Part shown: positions 20,433 to 29,062 of the stretch, piece by piece | Position numbering within the stretch: the first letter of the stretch is position 1 | Layout: the number at the start of each line of letters is the position of its first letter | Assembly: GCF_001586165.1 (NCBI RefSeq) | Contig: NZ_CP014608.1 | Coordinates: 3,906,001 to 3,970,000, forward strand | Source of the DNA: Obesumbacterium proteus | Lineage (GTDB): Bacteria; Pseudomonadota; Gammaproteobacteria; Enterobacterales; Enterobacteriaceae | Direction: 5' to 3' | Length of the DNA: 64,000 bases | Program-made: the position numbers and the translations under genes | Notes under the pieces: model-generated | The model's database searches: none | Told to the model about the DNA's origin: nothing | Seen by the model: only the letters and a program-made list of their open reading frames with translations

Positions 20433-20640
20433 TGAGATTTATGCTCACAAAACGAAAAATTTTTGTCTCGGCGTCACTGCCGAAACCCCACAAAAAGGCG
20501 CTGTCTTCTACTGCTTGCAGGCTCTTTTCAGACAATCTACTTTCACACCGCAATACATATTTGTTCGTTAGTTTGACGCATGATACTAGCGACAAACAAA
20601 AAGGTTTTGTTAATAGCTGAATTCGGCTTTACCGAATGCG
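20433..20640 (-). other. Unusual spacer inside the ccm operon (ccmB-ccmC)
   Basis: Read on the minus strand, this spacer starts right after ccmB with a hairpin (ATTCGG/CCGAAT, 20623-20638) and a second perfect inverted repeat AACAAAA/TTTTGTT near 20595-20612. A GGC/GCC stem with an A/T run follows near 20450-20485. I recall only a short spacer in E. coli. It may hold a second promoter, a processing site or an attenuator; none can be proven by eye. Confidence 0.4.
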
Positions 20641-21300
20641 CTATTGCACGCTAACCCGAAGCGCAGCTGCCGCAGCAAAAGGCGACAGCGTGATACTGCC
20701 CGCTAACATCGCGCCTAAGATGGCTAAATAACCACCGATAGGCATTCCCATCGAAGCCGCATCGATTGCCGACGTCGCAAAAATCAGGATAGGAATATAA
20801 AGAGGCAACACCAGTAAACTTAACAAAACGCCGCCTTTACGTAACCCAACCGTTAACGCAACGCCAATCGAACCAATAAAGCTCAACGTCGGGGTGCCGA
20901 GTAACAGCGTTAATGCCACCGCCCACCACGTGGCCATATCAAAAGAGAGCAATAACGCCACTAACGGAGAAAGGATCAGCAGCGGTAGTCCTGTCACCAG
21001 CCAATGGGCCAATACCTTTGCCAACACCGTTAACGCCAGCGGAGATGGCGTGAGCATCAGTTGCTCTAGGGTGCCATCCAGATAATCGTCTTTAAACAAT
21101 CGTTCTAACGAAAGCAATGCCGCCAGCAACGCCGCAACCCAAACCACGCCGGGGGCGATACGCGCCAGCAGCTGAGGTTCAGGACCGATACTTAATGGGA
21201 ACAGCGTAATGACGATCAAAAAGAACCACAGCGGATTAATAATTTCAGCGCCGTTACGAAAGGCAATTTTCAGCTCGCGGCGCAAAACGGTCATGATCAT
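20641..21300 (-). CDS. ccmB: CcmB, ABC transporter permease for cytochrome c maturation
   Basis: The 219-residue protein has six hydrophobic segments and closely matches E. coli CcmB ([30 protein letters not shown], then [10 protein letters not shown] and [26 protein letters not shown]). With CcmA it forms the ATPase that drives release of heme-loaded CcmE. It overlaps the ccmA stop by 4 bases. Confidence 0.96.
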   Translation of the reverse strand: MIMTVLRRELKIAFRNGAEIINPLWFFLIVITLFPLSIGPEPQLLARIAPGVVWVAALLAALLSLERLFKDDYLDGTLEQLMLTPSPLALTVLAKVLAHWLVTGLPLLILSPLVALLLSFDMATWWAVALTLLLGTPTLSFIGSIGVALTVGLRKGGVLLSLLVLPLYIPILIFATSAIDAASMGMPIGGYLAILGAMLAGSITLSPFAAAAALRVSVQ

Positions 21301-21917
21301 AGTGCCGTTTCCTCTCCGCTTAGGCGCAACTTACGCATGCGATAATCTAAATCCTGATGCGTGGTCAGCAAAATAATGCCACCCGAGCGCGTATGTTGCT
21401 CAAACAGTGCGATCAACTTCGCCACGCCAGATTTATCAATGGCGGTAAGCGGTTCATCTAAGATCCAGAGCTTTGCATTGCTCAGCCAAAGGCGCGCCAG
21501 CGCAACTCGGCGCTGTTGTCCGGCAGAAAGCTGGGCAACGGGAACGTCTTCATAGCCAATCAGATCAACCTGAGCCAGTGCGTCCCAAATCGCGTCTTGG
21601 TTATTATCGCCCTGCACTTTTTGGTAGAACGCGAGGTTTTCAAACGGCGTTAACACCGATTTCACCCCAGCCTGATGGCCAAGATAAATCATCTGCTGTT
21701 GATACTCTTCGCGCTGTTTACGAATCGATTTTTGTTGCCACTGTATATCGCCACTCTCAGGCTGAGACAGTCCGGCAATCATTCGTAGCAAGGTGGTTTT
21801 TCCCGCCCCATTGGGACCTTCTATTTGCACCATTTCACCCGCATTAACCTGAAAACTAAGCTGGCTAAACAGCACTCGCTCGTCACGGCTACAGGTTAGA
21901 AGGGAGATATTCAGCAT
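21297..21917 (-). CDS. ccmA: CcmA, ABC transporter ATPase for cytochrome c maturation
   Basis: The 206-residue ATPase has Walker [14 protein letters not shown] (about residue 37), signature [14 protein letters not shown], Walker [13 protein letters not shown] and switch histidine region LLTTHQDL. It is the first gene of ccmABCDEFGHI, which runs on the minus strand. Confidence 0.97.
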   Translation of the reverse strand: MLNISLLTCSRDERVLFSQLSFQVNAGEMVQIEGPNGAGKTTLLRMIAGLSQPESGDIQWQQKSIRKQREEYQQQMIYLGHQAGVKSVLTPFENLAFYQKVQGDNNQDAIWDALAQVDLIGYEDVPVAQLSAGQQRRVALARLWLSNAKLWILDEPLTAIDKSGVAKLIALFEQHTRSGGIILLTTHQDLDYRMRKLRLSGEETAL

Positions 21918-22297
21918 CGAAGAATGTATTCCTAAAATCGAGATAGCACATCATATCATAAGCCTATAACAGCTCGTACCCCGCAGCCTGTGCGAAAACT
22001 ACCCACATGGAGGTAAAATTCCGCGTCAGATCAAGGAGTGATATCACACGCCCATCCAGCAGAGCACGCCCTATGGCGAGATTAGCATGCCTCCCTCCTT
22101 CGTCGATGCAACGTTACGGTGGGTTACATTTGATTAATATATTTCATAAATACATAACATAGGGGACTGCCGAAAAGGGAAAAAAAGGAAAAGTAGCGGG
22201 CTTTACGAGGAAAACTTCACAAGATTGGTGACAAAGCATGCAATCAACACCAACCACACTTATTCTATTGATAAAAATGCGTATAATGGCGGCCGTT
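21918..22297. promoter_or_regulatory. ccmA upstream region and tRNA-Arg promoter region
   Basis: The 380-bp divergent region holds the ccm promoter at its left and the tRNA promoter at its right. A consensus TATAAT lies at 22282-22287, about 11 bp before the tRNA, followed by a GC-rich discriminator as in stable RNA promoters. A NarP/NarL-like site is at 22000-22015. No gene is seen. Confidence 0.5.
22000..22015. promoter_or_regulatory. Candidate NarP/NarL 7-2-7 site before ccmA
   Basis: TACCCAC-AT-GGAGGTA matches the 7-2-7 inverted heptamer layout (TACYYMT, two bases, AKRRGTA) with few mismatches. In E. coli ccm genes are co-transcribed with nap and controlled by NarP and FNR, which makes such a site plausible. 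Confidence 0.4.
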
Positions 22298-22372
22298 GTC
22301 CTCTTAGTTAAATGGATATAACGAGCCCCTCCTAAGGGCTAGTTGCAGGTTCGATTCCTGCAGGGGACACCA
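22298..22372 (+). tRNA. argW: tRNA-Arg (anticodon CCU)
   Basis: A complete 75-nt cloverleaf: the acceptor pairs GTCCTCT with AGGGGAC, the D-loop contains TTAAATGGATA, the anticodon stem-loop is GAGCCCCTCCTAAGGGCT with CCT as anticodon, the T-arm contains GGTTCGATTCC, and CCA is encoded at 22370-22372. It matches E. coli argW, a frequent integration site of P4-type islands. Its 3' end is retained after integration, so it remains functional. Confidence 0.96.
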
Positions 22373-22373
22373 T
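22350..22373 (+). repeat. attL of the argW island
   Basis: These 24 nt, covering the tRNA T-arm to one base past CCA, recur identically at 37566-37589. The integrase gene begins 185 bp further on. Confidence 0.92.
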
Positions 22374-22484
22374 TGAGTTATTTCACAACACTTCAGTTCA
22401 TTTCTAAAACCCAGTAATACCAGGCCTTTCAGCAACACTCCTTCTTACACAGCTTTCAATTACCTTCATGACATTACAGCACTC

Positions 22485-22533
22485 TGATGGTATAAGTGAT
22501 GGTATTCGTCAGTTCGATATCCAGATACCATCA
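22485..22533. promoter_or_regulatory. Candidate integrase arm-type sites, left end
   Basis: TGATGGTAT occurs at 22485 and again exactly 12 bp later at 22497, with an inverted copy (ATACCATCA) at 22525-22533. The same 12-bp-spaced pair occurs near attR. This arrangement is typical of arm sites bound by a tyrosine integrase. Confidence 0.6.
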
Positions 22534-22557
22534 ATTACCTCTTGAGGGGTGCCCCTT

Positions 22558-23835
22558 ATGGCTATAAACGAGCTTTCACCCAAACAGATCGAGAATGCCA
22601 AACCACAGAATTCCGATTACAAGCTAACGGATGGTGGCAGCCTGTACCTGTTGGTCAAAAAGACCGGTGGCAAATACTGGCGCATGAATTATCGCTTTGC
22701 TGGTAAGCAGGCGACATTAGCCCTAGGCGTGTATCCGGATGTTCCACTGACAACAGCACGTAAACGCAGAGATGAAGCCAGACAGCTGCTTGCCGACGGC
22801 AGAGATCCACGTGAAGCAAAAAAAGCTGAAAGCACTGAACCAACGTCACCGACTTTCGAGGCTATAGCCCGTGAGTGGCACGGCGGAACGATGGGACATC
22901 CTGAGTGGAAAGAGATCACTCGTAATAAAATATTGAGGGAAATGGAAAACCACATATTTCCTCTCATCGGTAGCAAACCCATCGACAACTTAAAAACACG
23001 GGATCTGCTACCCTTGCTTATCAGCATGAACGAACAAGGCATTGGTGCTACTACGGGAAGAGTAAAGACAACGATGAGCAGCGTATTCCGCTATGCGGTT
23101 CAGCGTGGAATAGTCGAGTACAACCCAGCTCACGACCTGAAAGGTGCTTTGACGAGTCCTAAAACTAAACACCGCCCCGCCCTTCCTCTGGATCGCCTGC
23201 CAGAATTGATGACGAAAACTGAAACGTACACAGGCAGATCTCTCACCAAACTCGCCGTGTTACTTTCTCTTCATACATTCGTTCGTTCAAGCGAACTTCG
23301 CCATGCTCGCTGGGACGAGATAAATTTTGAAACTGCCATGTGGACAATCCCTGGCCAGCGAGAAGAAATTGCAGGCGTAAAATTCTCTGAACGTGGGGCT
23401 AAAATGGGCAGTGGGCATGCAGTACCACTGTCTTCGCAGGCAATTGACATATTGAAATCGATTAAAACCATCAGCAGTGAATACACGCTGATTTTTCCTG
23501 GCGATAGCAACCCCTATAAGCCTATGAGTGAGAACACAGTTAATAAAGCGCTCCGTACTATGGGTTATGATACCCAGGCCGATATTTGCTTACATGGTTT
23601 CCGGGCAATGGCCTGCTCTGCTCTTACCGAATCAGGATTGTGGTCACGGGATGCCGTAGAGCGGCAAATGAGTCATCAGGAACGTAATGAGGTACGTGCG
23701 GCTTATGTTCACCTGGCGCAGCATATGCAGGAGCGCCGCCGAATGATGCAGTGGTGGTCAGACTATCTTGAAGCAAACTCGGATAAACATGTCGCACCAT
23801 ATGACATGAAGAAATTACGAGTTGTTGGCAGTTAA
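22558..23835 (+). CDS. int: P4-type tyrosine integrase
   Basis: The 425-residue protein begins with the DUF4102-type arm-binding N-terminus (YKLTDGGSLYLLVKKTGGKYWRMNYRFAGKQ) and ends with a tyrosine recombinase domain. The catalytic residues are visible: Arg in RSSELRHARWDEI (about residue 243), His-x-x-Arg in LHGFRAMACSAL, the second His in RQMSHQE and Tyr in VRAAYVH. It would catalyse recombination between the tRNA attB and the island attP. ATG 22558 has GAGG 10 nt upstream; a GTG at 22549 overlaps that sequence and is less likely. Confidence 0.95.
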   Translation: MAINELSPKQIENAKPQNSDYKLTDGGSLYLLVKKTGGKYWRMNYRFAGKQATLALGVYPDVPLTTARKRRDEARQLLADGRDPREAKKAESTEPTSPTFEAIAREWHGGTMGHPEWKEITRNKILREMENHIFPLIGSKPIDNLKTRDLLPLLISMNEQGIGATTGRVKTTMSSVFRYAVQRGIVEYNPAHDLKGALTSPKTKHRPALPLDRLPELMTKTETYTGRSLTKLAVLLSLHTFVRSSELRHARWDEINFETAMWTIPGQREEIAGVKFSERGAKMGSGHAVPLSSQAIDILKSIKTISSEYTLIFPGDSNPYKPMSENTVNKALRTMGYDTQADICLHGFRAMACSALTESGLWSRDAVERQMSHQERNEVRAAYVHLAQHMQERRRMMQWWSDYLEANSDKHVAPYDMKKLRVVGS

Positions 23836-23926
23836 CCGAACTAACTGAGGCTAGCTCGGTCAGGCGAAAAGCAGTAACACCTGCTGCCTGCCTCGGTTTT
23901 CATCAGGTGCGCACGAGGGTGAGGTG

Positions 23927-24805
23927 ATGGATAGCAACGTCTGGAAAGAGAACCGAATTGCGCCTTTAGAATACTGCTCATTCGAAAGAGCTGCTAAATT
24001 GCTCAATTGCGAATGTGAAGACTTAATTCACTGGAATAAAATAGGTGCTATATCATTAGCTTTTGAGCCAAAAAATTTAGCTGGTGATTTGTCTGTTAGT
24101 TTTTACGAAAATGTTGCTGATAATATTGAACGATACAACCTCTCGTACAATATTACAGCCGACTTGAGCTTCTATGGTTCGATCTTTAATTCTAAGCGAG
24201 GATATAAAGAAGGTGTGTACTTTCATCAACTACGTTATGGATTTAATTTTTCAGGGTACATCAATGGATTATGGATTATTAGCTCCGGAGTTATAAATGA
24301 GAACAGCGGCATATTCATATCAAATGAAAAATCTAATGGATGTTGCTTATTCCAACCTATCAATAAGTCCAATGAAATATGCTCTACCTTTTTTATTTAC
24401 AAAGGAGATGAAGAGTTCACACTAGGACTGAGTGAACTCTTCATAACAAGGTTAGATATCGAAAAAATCTGGGCAGCTACAATCCTTGGCGAGCCAATGG
24501 ATAGCTACTTTACGGGTAAGCCTCGAGAAGATAAACCTATTCTCCCGAACCCCGTATCGCTAACACAAAGTGCAAGGCATGATAGAAATAGGCAGAGACT
24601 CGAATCTGCTGCTAAAAAGGTACTTACAAATCACCGGGATGAATGTGTCGACAAAAGCGGTAAACTGGTTTTTACAAAATGGGCTTCAGCCACGTTGAAA
24701 TATAGAAATAATTATGGTGGATTTATTCATTCGAGCCAAAGAGGAATTAGTAAAATACTCAAAGAAATGCAGGAAGAGGAAACCGCTCAACATAGTGCAG
24801 GGTAA
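23927..24805 (+). CDS. Hypothetical protein of P4-like island
   Basis: I do not recognise this 292-residue protein. The N-terminus (PLEYCSFERAAKLLNCECEDLIHWNKIGAISLAF) looks like a helix-turn-helix of the MerR/excisionase type. A middle part rich in Phe, Tyr and Gly (about 50-190) lacks known motifs, and a basic C-terminus (RHDRNRQRLESAAKKVL) is followed by KWASATLKYRN. Its AT-rich composition differs from the primase gene. Proteins of this sort often lie between the integrase and the AlpA gene of P4-like islands. ATG 23927 is preceded by GAGGG at a good distance. Confidence 0.75.
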   Translation: MDSNVWKENRIAPLEYCSFERAAKLLNCECEDLIHWNKIGAISLAFEPKNLAGDLSVSFYENVADNIERYNLSYNITADLSFYGSIFNSKRGYKEGVYFHQLRYGFNFSGYINGLWIISSGVINENSGIFISNEKSNGCCLFQPINKSNEICSTFFIYKGDEEFTLGLSELFITRLDIEKIWAATILGEPMDSYFTGKPREDKPILPNPVSLTQSARHDRNRQRLESAAKKVLTNHRDECVDKSGKLVFTKWASATLKYRNNYGGFIHSSQRGISKILKEMQEEETAQHSAG

Positions 24806-24832
24806 ACTTACCCTGCTACTGTGTAAGCTTAC
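24802..24832. promoter_or_regulatory. Pair of palindromic operator-like sites before the alpA-like gene
   Basis: GTAAACTTAC (24802-24811) and GTAAGCTTAC (24823-24832) are near-identical 10-bp palindromes whose centres are 21 bp apart, two helical turns. They lie about 85-110 bp before the AlpA-like start and overlap the end of the upstream gene. The first is also within a stem (GCAGGGT/ACCCTGC). Confidence 0.5.
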
Positions 24833-24869
24833 CTTGTATTTAAATCATTCAATGCACCACCTAACATCT

Positions 24870-24902
24870 GCCATGTTGATTACACAAACGACATAACATG
24901 GC
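24870..24902 (+). promoter_or_regulatory. Inverted repeat just before the alpA-like ribosome binding site
   Basis: GCCATGTT and AACATGGC can pair across a 17-nt loop and end directly before AGGTGA, the ribosome binding site of the alpA-like gene. It could be an operator or an RNA hairpin influencing translation. Confidence 0.45.
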
Positions 24903-24913
24903 AGGTGAAACCT

Positions 24914-25114
24914 ATGATTACACAACCCTACCCTCACTCAGGGCATGCCCGACCACGAGCTACAGCTGATTTCCTTAAAGTCAGCACCGTCACTCTTTGG
25001 CGCTGGGAAACTAGCAAACCCGATTTTCCGAAGTCCATTCGTCTTTCTGAACGTGTCACTGTCTACGATGCAGCAGAGATCCGATCCTGGCTGGAAGCGA
25101 AGAAACACATCTAA
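24914..25114 (+). CDS. AlpA-family transcriptional regulator / excisionase
   Basis: The 66-residue protein is a small MerR-like helix-turn-helix protein. The segment RATADFLKVSTVTLWRWETSKPDFPKSIRLSERVTVYDAAEIRSWLEAKK has the typical AlpA pattern, with recognition helix VSTVTLWRW and the closing D-AEI-xWL. Such proteins regulate integrase/excision or replication genes in P4-like elements. ATG 24914 is preferred, with AGGTGA 5 nt upstream, over the GTG at 24905. Confidence 0.88.
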   Translation: MITQPYPHSGHARPRATADFLKVSTVTLWRWETSKPDFPKSIRLSERVTVYDAAEIRSWLEAKKHI

Positions 25115-25132
25115 TTCCCTGGAGTAAAAACC

Positions 25133-25240
25133 ATGAAATTGAAAAATTCTGGCTTAACTGCTAGTGGCCAATCTCACGCTGAAAAAAGTGACCCGCGAAT
25201 TATCATTAGCAAACATTTGAGTGGTGAATCCGATGCGTAA
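25133..25240 (+). CDS. Small protein overlapping the primase start
   Basis: A 35-codon frame starts at ATG 25133 with GGAG 9 nt upstream and ends in TAA 25238-25240, overlapping the primase ATG (25233) by 8 bp. The peptide (MKLKNSGLTASGQSHAEKSD and 15 more residues) has no recognisable domain. Its main role may be translational coupling of the primase gene. Confidence 0.45.
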   Translation: MKLKNSGLTASGQSHAEKSDPRIIISKHLSGESDA

Positions 25241-27602
25241 TATCGACTTTATCCGCGAAGTGACTCATACCGCTGCCGGGCAATGGCAATCCGTTTTGTC
25301 TGGCCTCGGTATCGCAGTTTCTGATTCACCGCTCAGGCATACCCCCTGCCCCGCGTGCGGAGGAACTGATCGCTTCCGATTCGACGACAATGGGCGCGGG
25401 GCCCATATCTGCAATCAGTGTGGCGCTGGCGATGGCCTTGACCTGATTAAGAAGGTGAACGGCTGCGACACGACAGAGGCCGCGCAACTGGTGGCAGAGG
25501 TGTTGGGTATTGATTACCGGACAACGCAAACCGATCCAAGCGCTGCTATCGAGCGTCAGGCATTACAAGAGGCAGAGCGCCTGCAACGTGAGCTGACGCG
25601 TCAGGAACTAGCCGTACAGGACACAGAACACCGTCGCCTAGCCTTTGCTCGCCGCTATGCTGCGATGCGTCAGAACGTCACACAGGGCGAATCTGACTAT
25701 TTGAAATCAAAGGGGCTAAACGGCTTCACCTATCAGCTTCTCACTGATGGTACGATCCTGCTGCCGCTAGTGGACAACACCGGTGTGGTCACTGCCGCAC
25801 AAACTATTACCTCGAGTGGGGAAAAGCGCCTTGTTGTGGATTCAGCCAAACGCGGAGCATTCCACGCTATTAACGCACCAGAGCAACCGCAGGAAGTGAT
25901 CCTTGCGGAAGGACTGGCAACGGCCTTATCCGTTCACTTGATGCGACCGGATGCGCTGACCGTTTGTGCAGTCGATGCCGGGAACCTGTTACACGCCGCC
26001 ATCCAGATGCGTCAACAGCACCCACAGGCACAAATAATTATTGCCGCTGATAACGACTTCTACGACAACCAAACTAACACCGGGAAAGAAGCCGCAGACA
26101 AAGCGGCAATTGTGGTAGCGGGATGGGTGGCTCTTCCTCCGGGCGAGCATAAAGCCGATTGGAATGATCACCACCAGCAATACGGGTTGGCTGAGACCAC
26201 CAGCATGTTTACCAATTCGTTGTACCAGGCACAGGGGGAAAGCGTGAAATCAACATTACAAGGTATCTCTCACAGTAAACAAGGTGTAAGCAAAGCTGAC
26301 TCAGTTTCAGAGCTAGGCGGCGGAGAAGCACTTAATTCTGAAGAGCTACAAGCGCTGAAAGACATTAACCGTACCTATACGCATGTCACCATAGGAGGTA
26401 AGCACAGAGTCGTATCGCTCAAACCTTGTCAGGTAAACGGAATGACACACGCTTTTGAGGATCTCAGTCAGTTTCGCAACTATTTCCACCACATGCCAAA
26501 AATTGCAAAAAAGTCAGCAGGATCAGCTTGGCTACATTGGCCGGGGAAAAATTACAAACCCGATGGTGTAGGATTTTATCCTGATGTAAAAAAATGCCCA
26601 CCGGATGTATTTAATCTTTATTCAGGGTTATCTGTAACGCCAATTGATGCTGACTGCTCACCCTACACAGAGCATCTGAAAAATGTCATTTGTGCAGGTG
26701 ATAATGACGCATATCAGTATTTAATTGGTTGGCTGGCACACTTGATTCAGAAACCAGACGAGAAACCGTCTGTCGCTATCGTAATGAAGTCTGTTCCAGG
26801 AACCGGTAAAGGAACGACTGTCAAACCATTGCTTGAAATACTGGGGCAGTATGCTGTTCACATCAACGGAGCCGGACAAATTGCAGGCCGCTTTAACTCC
26901 ACACTGGCAAACAAACTCCTGATCTTTGCTGATGAGGTAACTGTACGTAACCGGGCAGAGGCAGACAAGCTCAAGGGAATCATCAGTGAATCGTCAGTAA
27001 ATCTGGAACGTAAGGGCATAGATGCGGAGCCTATGCCAAACTTTGCTCGCCTGATCTTTGCGAGTAATAGCTCGCAGACACTGTTGGCTGGAGTAGGTGA
27101 AAGGCGCTATCTGGTTCTGGAACCCGACCCGTCAAAAGCGCAAGTGAAAGACTACTTTGATCACCTCCATACCTGGGTGAACAATGGCGGAGCTGGGAAG
27201 TTACTTCACCTTTTGCAACATTTCGACTTGCAATCATTTGACCGTCACCGTGCCCCGCAGACCAGCGCACTACGAGAAGAGATATTGCAGGGTTTATCCG
27301 GCGCGAACCTGTTTCTGTACACTGAAATCGTTAAGGACAGGCCCTTTGACGGTATGGCACGCATCGCTGTATCAAGTTTGGTGGACAAATTTTTGTTCTG
27401 GTCTCAGGAACAAGGGGAAATCAGGCAGGCTGCAGCTGCCAGAACACTGGTGGGTAAAGCAATGGTCAGTATGAAATTGAAAAGTTCTGGTCGACCAGGC
27501 CGTGGCGATGGAGTTATCTACGAACTTCCTGATAGTGAGACCTTACGGGAAGCATTCGCGCAGAGTATCGGAATGGGGGGGGTGCAGCGTTTTTTAAATT
27601 AG
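25233..27602 (+). CDS. P4-alpha-like primase/helicase
   Basis: The 789-residue replication protein has three visible parts. An N-terminal zinc-binding primase domain contains CPACGGTDRFRFDD and HICNQCGAGDGLDLI (about 40-72). A TOPRIM-like region has VILAEGLATALSVHL and QIIIAADNDFYDN (about 225-270). A C-terminal SF3/D5 helicase domain has Walker A GTGKGTT near 525 and FADEVTVRNRAEADKLKGIISE near 565. These are the modules of the P4 alpha protein, which primes and unwinds the satellite at its origin. I chose ATG 25233 (MRNIDF), within the preceding small frame; a GTG at 25221 is an alternative. Confidence 0.93.
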   Translation: MRNIDFIREVTHTAAGQWQSVLSGLGIAVSDSPLRHTPCPACGGTDRFRFDDNGRGAHICNQCGAGDGLDLIKKVNGCDTTEAAQLVAEVLGIDYRTTQTDPSAAIERQALQEAERLQRELTRQELAVQDTEHRRLAFARRYAAMRQNVTQGESDYLKSKGLNGFTYQLLTDGTILLPLVDNTGVVTAAQTITSSGEKRLVVDSAKRGAFHAINAPEQPQEVILAEGLATALSVHLMRPDALTVCAVDAGNLLHAAIQMRQQHPQAQIIIAADNDFYDNQTNTGKEAADKAAIVVAGWVALPPGEHKADWNDHHQQYGLAETTSMFTNSLYQAQGESVKSTLQGISHSKQGVSKADSVSELGGGEALNSEELQALKDINRTYTHVTIGGKHRVVSLKPCQVNGMTHAFEDLSQFRNYFHHMPKIAKKSAGSAWLHWPGKNYKPDGVGFYPDVKKCPPDVFNLYSGLSVTPIDADCSPYTEHLKNVICAGDNDAYQYLIGWLAHLIQKPDEKPSVAIVMKSVPGTGKGTTVKPLLEILGQYAVHINGAGQIAGRFNSTLANKLLIFADEVTVRNRAEADKLKGIISESSVNLERKGIDAEPMPNFARLIFASNSSQTLLAGVGERRYLVLEPDPSKAQVKDYFDHLHTWVNNGGAGKLLHLLQHFDLQSFDRHRAPQTSALREEILQGLSGANLFLYTEIVKDRPFDGMARIAVSSLVDKFLFWSQEQGEIRQAAAARTLVGKAMVSMKLKSSGRPGRGDGVIYELPDSETLREAFAQSIGMGGVQRFLN

Positions 27603-27631
27603 CTTCTCGCGAAAAAATTATGATTTGCTAT

Positions 27632-27899
27632 ACCACCTGTACCATCTAAAAAATAATCATAAAAAAATCATATAATTATGCTGGGATAGCATTATCTTAA
27701 CCTGTATGAACGATATGCCAATTCAACCAAAGAAATCGCTTACTTCTGGTATAGAGAGGGGTTGCCACCATGATTGCATTGGAAAGAGTGTTCATGGGCA
27801 AGAAAGGTTTAGGTGATAGTACAGGTAACAAAATAACCTGTACCAGCTATGAGCCGTACCACATCAGCTTTTCTCCAGTCAAGGTACACGTGGTACGGC
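27632..27899. repeat. Cluster of GTACC/GGTAC repeats after the primase gene
   Basis: ACCTGTACCA occurs at 27635 and 27836, GCCGTACCAC at 27853, GGTAC at 27883 and 27892, and GTACAGGT at 27819 forms an inverted repeat with ACCTGTAC at 27836. A primase of the P4 alpha type recognises short iterons near its origin, so this is a candidate origin, though the motif differs from that of P4. Confidence 0.35.
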
Positions 27900-27931
27900 T
27901 TTTTACAGTAATTCCCGCATTTTCTTTTTAA
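27770..27931 (+). CDS. Possible small protein
   Basis: A 53-codon frame starts at ATG 27770 with AGAGAGGGG about 8 nt upstream. The product begins MIALERVFMGKKGLGDSTGN and ends with a hydrophobic tail. It has no recognisable domain and its second half overlaps a terminator-like hairpin, so it may not be a gene. Confidence 0.25.
   Translation: MIALERVFMGKKGLGDSTGNKITCTSYEPYHISFSPVKVHVVRLFTVIPAFSF
27853..27904 (+). terminator. Terminator-like hairpin after the primase region
   Basis: GCCGTACCAC and GTGGTACGGC form a perfect 10-bp stem across a 27-nt loop and are followed by five T. Confidence 0.55.
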
Positions 27932-27996
27932 TGTTATGAAGGCATCGCGTTGCGAGATAAGGAAGGTTGGTAGCTCCAGACAACAGCAGAGGACTG

Positions 27997-28443
27997 CTAT
28001 GCCATCTGGGCGGCGATAAATGAGGCTTTGTATAATTCGACCAACGCACCACCAAGAGCGCTATTCACCCCGTAAAACCGCCAGTAGCTTAATTTAGATA
28101 CTTCCTCCCAAGCACGATCGTCAAGCCTGTTCGGGTTCACCTTCATCCCTTTATAGCTGCGGCCCTCACGCGCAGCCATTTTCATCATGAATGCTATCTG
28201 TGCAATGGTGCCGTTCTTACAGAAATCCTCTGCTGTTAGCCTTGAGCCATCATATTGCACGAAGGCATCGGAGATCTGCTGCTGCATAAAGTCCATTTTA
28301 ATCGGGCATTCTTTGGCCTTTGATGCTGGTACTTGTGGCTTAGTTACTTTGTACTCAGGAAACCCCCTTTGAATCTGCTGCCCGTCAGCCAGTGCGCTGG
28401 CGCTGGATGCGATCAGTAGCACAGCAATCATAATTTTTTTCAT
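27997..28443 (-). CDS. Hypothetical secreted protein of the island
   Basis: I do not recognise this 148-residue protein. It starts with a clear signal peptide (MKKIMIAVLLIASSASALA) followed by DGQQ. The mature part has two cysteines (ECPIKM, FCKNGT) that could form a disulfide and a helix-rich C-terminus (NSALGGALVELYKASFIAAQ). ATG 28443 is chosen because GGAGGG lies 7 nt upstream; the open frame extends to 28524 without a good start. It is transcribed against the primase gene and is probably periplasmic cargo. Confidence 0.7.
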   Translation of the reverse strand: MKKIMIAVLLIASSASALADGQQIQRGFPEYKVTKPQVPASKAKECPIKMDFMQQQISDAFVQYDGSRLTAEDFCKNGTIAQIAFMMKMAAREGRSYKGMKVNPNRLDDRAWEEVSKLSYWRFYGVNSALGGALVELYKASFIAAQMA

Positions 28444-29062
28444 GCGTAAGCCCTCCATAATACATGCTTGTAATAAACAATTTATGCCACCTCCCCTGCA
28501 TTCCAAGTAATATTGAACAATCATATTTCAATATATACTCTCGAACGTCTGCAGTTGTATTGGTCGCTTTATTAACTAAAATTAAAAAAATGACCGAACC
28601 ATCAAATTTATATATTGAATGCTTCATGCCATGTTCATCATATCGAGTACGCGATTTATAATAGTCTGCATCGAATAGCATGAAATTAATCTCTAAAAAC
28701 ATCATATCGTTTGTGTCGATCAATTATAATAATATCGATAGCTACAATCTATCAAATCAAAACTATCGATCGGCACAGGCAATTTGAAACGATCGATAAG
28801 GGCATTTTGATTGTCAAAACCTATCAATTATAAGCAATAGATCGTCATATAACGCATTAACATTGGCATTTCCCTTTTGGATGGTATGATTTCTTGAGCG
28901 GTGCAACCTGACACTCCAGCATGGCTAACAACCTATCCAGATGCTTTTAGTGAATCTTAAACATGGTTAGATCAAGCTATACATCGGAGTGGACTATTTA
29001 TCGAGAGAAGAAGGTATAAAGGCCGAATTAAAACAGTAAAAAACAAACCAAAGGATAGAACA
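28444..29062. other. AT-rich region with repeated TATCRAT motifs, no convincing gene
   Basis: The stretch is AT-rich. Between 28713 and 28844 it holds repeated ATCGATAG/CTATCRAT elements (listed separately). A minus-strand frame 28385-28705 (starting MMFLEINFMLFDADYY) overlaps the secreted-protein start and has no good ribosome binding site, so I do not call it. Confidence 0.5.
28713..28844. repeat. Cluster of CTATCRAT/ATCGATAG elements
   Basis: The core is seen at 28732 (ATATCGATAGC), 28749 (CTATCAAAT), 28761 (AACTATCGATCGG), 28789 (ACGATCGATAAG), 28821 (CTATCAATTATAA) and 28834 (GCAATAGATCG), on both strands. TCAATTATAA occurs twice, about 104 bp apart (28720 and 28824). The density in 130 bp suggests binding sites for a regulator or an origin-type iteron set. 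Confidence 0.5.

Noticed and set aside
28385..28723. Minus-strand frame beginning MMFLEINFMLFDADYYKSR
   Set aside because: It has no ribosome binding site at its ATG, overlaps the start of the secreted-protein gene in another frame and matches nothing I know. It remains only a weak possibility.
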